Below are positions 61,307-64,000 of a stretch of 64,000 nt of DNA, in pieces; the first letter of the stretch is position 1, and each line of letters starts with the position of its first letter. The stretch comes from Actinomadura craniellae. GTDB lineage: Bacteria; Actinomycetota; Actinomycetes; Streptosporangiales; Streptosporangiaceae. The position numbers and the translations under genes are program-made. The DNA lies in NCBI RefSeq assembly GCF_003289645.1, contig NZ_QLYX01000001.1:310001-374000 (forward strand), written 5' to 3'. The notes under the pieces are model-generated. The model made no database searches and was not told the DNA's origin. It saw nothing but the letters and a program-made list of their open reading frames with translations.

Positions 61307-62536
61307 GTGTCCTTGCCCTCGCGCTATGCCCCCGACTCGTGCCCGGGGGCGCTGCGGATCCATGCCGCGGCCGACGGCGGCCTGGCCCGGGTCCGGTTGC
61401 CGGGAGGGCGGCTGGCCGCACCCGGTTGCGCGGTTCTCGCCGACGCCGCCGCCGATCTGGGCGACGGCCATCTGGAGCTCACCTCGCGCGGCAACGTGCA
61501 GCTGCGGGGCCTGGCGCCGGGCGCCGAGGGTGAGCTGGGCCGGCGGTTGCGGGCGGCGGGGTTGCTCCCCTCCGACACGCACGAACTGGCCCGCAACATC
61601 ACTGCGAGCGTGCTGACCGGCCGGGCCGGGGACGGCGTGCTGGACGTGCGCCCGCTCGTCGCCGGGCTCGACCGCGGGCTGTGCGCCGACCCCGAGCTGG
61701 CGGGCCTGCCGGGGCGGTTCCTGTTCACGATCGACGATGGGCGCGGTGACGTGGTCGCGCTGCGCGGCGACGTCGGGCTGTACGCGCTGGACGCGGCCTC
61801 CCTGGCGGTGACGCTCGGCGGGGCCGACACCGGTCTGCGGGTCGCCCCCGAGGCGGCGGTGCCGGCCGTCCTGGCGGTGGCCCGGGCGTTCATGCGCGCG
61901 CGCACCACGGAGTGGCGGCTCACCGAATGGGACGATCCCGGCGAGCGGCTCGCGCCGTGGCTGCCGGGCCTGGGGGTGGGGCCGCGGGTGGAACAGAGCG
62001 CGGCGCGGCGGGCCCTGCCGGGAACCCCCGCGAAGCCGCCCGTCGGCGCGGTGGCCCAGCGCGACGGCCGGTGGGCGCTCTCCGCGCTGGTCCCGCTCGG
62101 GCGGCTGACACCGGCGCAGCTCTCCCGGCTGCGCGGCGCCGAAGAGATCATCATCACACCCTGGCGATCCGTCGTCGTGCCCGACTTGACCGATATGCCA
62201 GACTCCTACGGCCTGGTCACCCGACCCGGCTCCGGCTGGGAGGGGCTGTCCTCCTGCGCGGGCCGGCCCGGCTGTGCCCGGTCCCTGACGGATGTGCGGG
62301 CCGACTGCGCCCGCACGCTCGACGGCGCCGCGGAACCGGCGCGCCCGGAGCTTCCGGTGCACTGGTCCGGCTGCGAGCGCCGCTGCGGGAGTCCGCCCGG
62401 CCGGCACGTCGCGGTGGTGGCCACCCAGGACGGCTACGAGGTGCGGCTGGAAGAGCGGGTCAGGGACCGGTCCCGGAGCCTGCCCGCGACGGCCGCCGCC
62501 ATCGCGCGGACACGCGAGGAACAGGTGAACGAGTGA
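61307..62536 (+). CDS. cobG: Precorrin-3B synthase CobG
   Basis: 409 residues of the nitrite/sulfite reductase-like family. CobG oxidises precorrin-3A to precorrin-3B in the aerobic pathway. Two ferredoxin-like half domains are seen ([16 protein letters not shown] in the first). The Fe-S/sirohaem-type Cys cluster is in [14 protein letters not shown] and [16 protein letters not shown] 61307 lies divergent from cobN, about 45 bp from the riboswitch 5' end, so the transcripts start close together. It overlaps cobH by 4 bp. Confidence 0.93.
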   Translation: MSLPSRYAPDSCPGALRIHAAADGGLARVRLPGGRLAAPGCAVLADAAADLGDGHLELTSRGNVQLRGLAPGAEGELGRRLRAAGLLPSDTHELARNITASVLTGRAGDGVLDVRPLVAGLDRGLCADPELAGLPGRFLFTIDDGRGDVVALRGDVGLYALDAASLAVTLGGADTGLRVAPEAAVPAVLAVARAFMRARTTEWRLTEWDDPGERLAPWLPGLGVGPRVEQSAARRALPGTPAKPPVGAVAQRDGRWALSALVPLGRLTPAQLSRLRGAEEIIITPWRSVVVPDLTDMPDSYGLVTRPGSGWEGLSSCAGRPGCARSLTDVRADCARTLDGAAEPARPELPVHWSGCERRCGSPPGRHVAVVATQDGYEVRLEERVRDRSRSLPATAAAIARTREEQVNE

Positions 62537-63153
62537 ACGACTACCTCCGCGACGGTGCGGAGATCTACCGGCGATCCTTCGCCACCATCCGCGCCGAGAC
62601 GGACCTGGGCGGGCTACCGGACGACGTCGCCCGGGTGGCGGTGCGCATGATCCATGCCTGCGGCATGGTCGACCTGGTGGACGACCTGGCGTACTCGCCG
62701 GACGTGGTCGCCGCGGCCCGCGCGGCCCTGCTCGCCGGGCGGCCGATCCTGTGCGACGCCCGCATGGTGGCCGCCGGGGTGACCCGGTCCCGGCTGCCCG
62801 CCGGCAACGAGGTCGTCTGCACGTTGCAGGACCCCCGCGTCCCGGCGCTGGCGGCCGAGCAGGGCACCACCCGCAGCGCCGCGGCCCTCGACCTGTGGCC
62901 GGACCGGCTGGAGGGGGCGGTCGTGGCGATCGGCAACGCGCCGACCGCGCTGTTCCGGCTGCTGGAGCTGGTCCGTGCCGGCGCGCCGCGGCCGGCCGCC
63001 GTGCTCGGCATCCCGGTCGGGTTCATCGGGGCGGCCGAATCCAAGCAGGCACTGGTCGAGTCCGGGCTCACCCACCTGGTCGTCCGCGGCAGGCGCGGCG
63101 GCAGTGCCATCACGGCGGCGGCGATCAACGCGATCGCGTCCGAGGAGGAATGA
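62533..63153 (+). CDS. cobH: Precorrin-8X methylmutase CobH
   Basis: 206 residues. The enzyme moves a methyl group from C11 to C12 to form hydrogenobyrinate. [25 protein letters not shown] (catalytic His), [28 protein letters not shown] and [15 protein letters not shown] are all standard CobH/CbiC motifs. GTG 62533 overlaps the cobG stop (GTGA). Confidence 0.96.
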   Translation: MNDYLRDGAEIYRRSFATIRAETDLGGLPDDVARVAVRMIHACGMVDLVDDLAYSPDVVAAARAALLAGRPILCDARMVAAGVTRSRLPAGNEVVCTLQDPRVPALAAEQGTTRSAAALDLWPDRLEGAVVAIGNAPTALFRLLELVRAGAPRPAAVLGIPVGFIGAAESKQALVESGLTHLVVRGRRGGSAITAAAINAIASEEE

Positions 63154-64000
63154 TGACCGGACGGCTGACCGGCGTCGGGCTGGGTCCCGGCGACCCCGAG
63201 CTCATCACCATCAAGGCCGCCCGGCTGATCGAGCGCGCCGACGTCGTCGCCTACCACGCGGCCCGGCACGGCCGGAGCATCGCCCGGTCGATCGCCGCGG
63301 CCCACCTGCACGACGGGCAGATCGAAGAGGCCCTGATCTACCCGGTCACCACCGAGCGCAACGAGCGCTACCGGGAGGTCATCGAGGAGTTCTACGGCCG
63401 CTGCGCCGAACGCCTGGCGGCGCACCTGGACGCCGGCCGTGACGTGGTGGTGCTGTGCGAGGGGGACCCGTTCTTCTACGGCTCGTACATGCATCTCCAC
63501 AAGCGGCTCGCCGACCGCTACCCGACCACCGTCGTCCCCGGGGTGACGTCGGTCAGCGGCGCCTCGGCCGAGCTCGGCCGCCCGCTGGTCGAACGCGACG
63601 AGGTGCTGACCGTGCTGCCCGGCACCCTGCCGCCCGGCGAGCTGGCCGAACGGCTGGCCGCCACCGACTCCGCGGCCGTCCTCAAGCTCGGCCGCACCTT
63701 CGGCCCGGTCCGCACGGCGCTGGAGAAGTCCGGGCGGCTGGCGGACGCCTGGTACGTCGAGCGCGCCACCACCGAGCAGCAGCGCGTCGCGCCGCTCGCC
63801 GAGGTGGACCCGGAGTCGGTGCCGTACTTCTCGGTGGCGATCCTGCCCAGCCGGGTGCACCAGGAGACCCGCCGCGCCCTGCTGGCGGAGCCCGCCGCCA
63901 CGGGCGGCACCGAAGCCGGCGGCCGGGGCGAGGTCGTCGTCGTCGGGCTCGGCCCGGCCGGCCGCGAGTGGCTGACCCCCCAGGCCCAGGACGCGCTGAG
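63150..64000 (+). CDS. cobIJ: CobIJ: precorrin-2 C20- / precorrin-3B C17-methyltransferase fusion (cut at window end)
   Basis: The first 250 residues are Cob[36 protein letters not shown] and [16 protein letters not shown] (SAM-binding loops of tetrapyrrole methylases). After a short Ala/Gly linker (residues about 250-262) a second methylase opens with [18 protein letters not shown], the CobJ start, and is cut by the window edge. CobI and CobJ are commonly fused in actinobacteria. ATG 63150 overlaps the cobH stop; ATG 63153 is next. Confidence 0.93.
   Translation, partial: MMTGRLTGVGLGPGDPELITIKAARLIERADVVAYHAARHGRSIARSIAAAHLHDGQIEEALIYPVTTERNERYREVIEEFYGRCAERLAAHLDAGRDVVVLCEGDPFFYGSYMHLHKRLADRYPTTVVPGVTSVSGASAELGRPLVERDEVLTVLPGTLPPGELAERLAATDSAAVLKLGRTFGPVRTALEKSGRLADAWYVERATTEQQRVAPLAEVDPESVPYFSVAILPSRVHQETRRALLAEPAATGGTEAGGRGEVVVVGLGPAGREWLTPQAQDAL

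Overview
The window is very G+C-rich and most coding capacity shows strong third-position GC bias. GTG and TTG starts, ATGA/GTGA gene overlaps, Tat-exported oxidoreductases, an XRE-DUF5753/DUF397/HATPase regulator group and a CobI-CobJ fusion point to a filamentous actinomycete. A Streptosporangiales or Streptomyces-like genome is an inference; no rRNA or tRNA was seen to settle it. I annotate 63 protein-coding genes, two of them cut by the window edges (lexA on the left, cobIJ on the right).

Layout. 0-22 kb is ordinary accessory chromosome: lexA, a VOC/MarR pair, PhoD phosphatase, an MFS/HxlR pair, a Tat cholesterol oxidase behind two tandem palindromes, a three-gene solute-binding/VWA membrane cassette, a PCu(A)C chaperone with a DyP peroxidase, peptide deformylase, a GNAT/zinc-finger pair, a GH1 beta-glucosidase with its MFS porter, and PadR and AraC regulators. 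22.3-36.7 kb is a defence region. It holds a two-repeat CRISPR remnant, a Cas6, and an eight-ORF type III (III-D-like) effector operon: a TIGR03986-type RAMP, an HD-less Cas10 with an intact GGDD palm, a small RAMP, a Csx10 broken into two overlapping ORFs, a double-RAMP Cas7 fusion and a Csx19-like protein. Near it are a two-TM protein whose soluble part looks like a SAVED cyclic-nucleotide sensor, a second Cas6 on the other strand, a zinc-ribbon protein, and a relic of a Cas6 3' end. The simplest reading is a type III system that signals by cyclic oligoadenylate to a membrane-bound SAVED effector.

36.8-44.4 kb carries NmrA, SDR, quinone reductase/HxlR, secreted peptidoglycan-binding and TetR/FAD-dehydrogenase genes. 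44.5-57.4 kb looks like one aromatic-catabolic regulon: an SsuABC-like uptake system, a GntR regulator, an amidohydrolase, a PobA-type hydroxylase, a 3-hydroxyanthranilate-dioxygenase-like enzyme, an ACMSD-like decarboxylase, a semialdehyde dehydrogenase, a RidA-type deaminase, a tautomerase and a 2-oxopentenoate hydratase/oxalocrotonate decarboxylase-like enzyme. Together they fit meta-cleavage of an amino-hydroxybenzoate, possibly starting from 4-aminobenzoate. A 15-bp motif recurs at its three divergent promoter regions. 57.5-64 kb is a cobalamin island: cobN behind a cobalamin riboswitch, and divergent cobG-cobH-cobIJ.

Three intergenic regions (31.9, 40.4 and 50.9 kb) carry copies of one long palindrome whose two arms change together between copies. 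This looks like a small mobile or structured element family.
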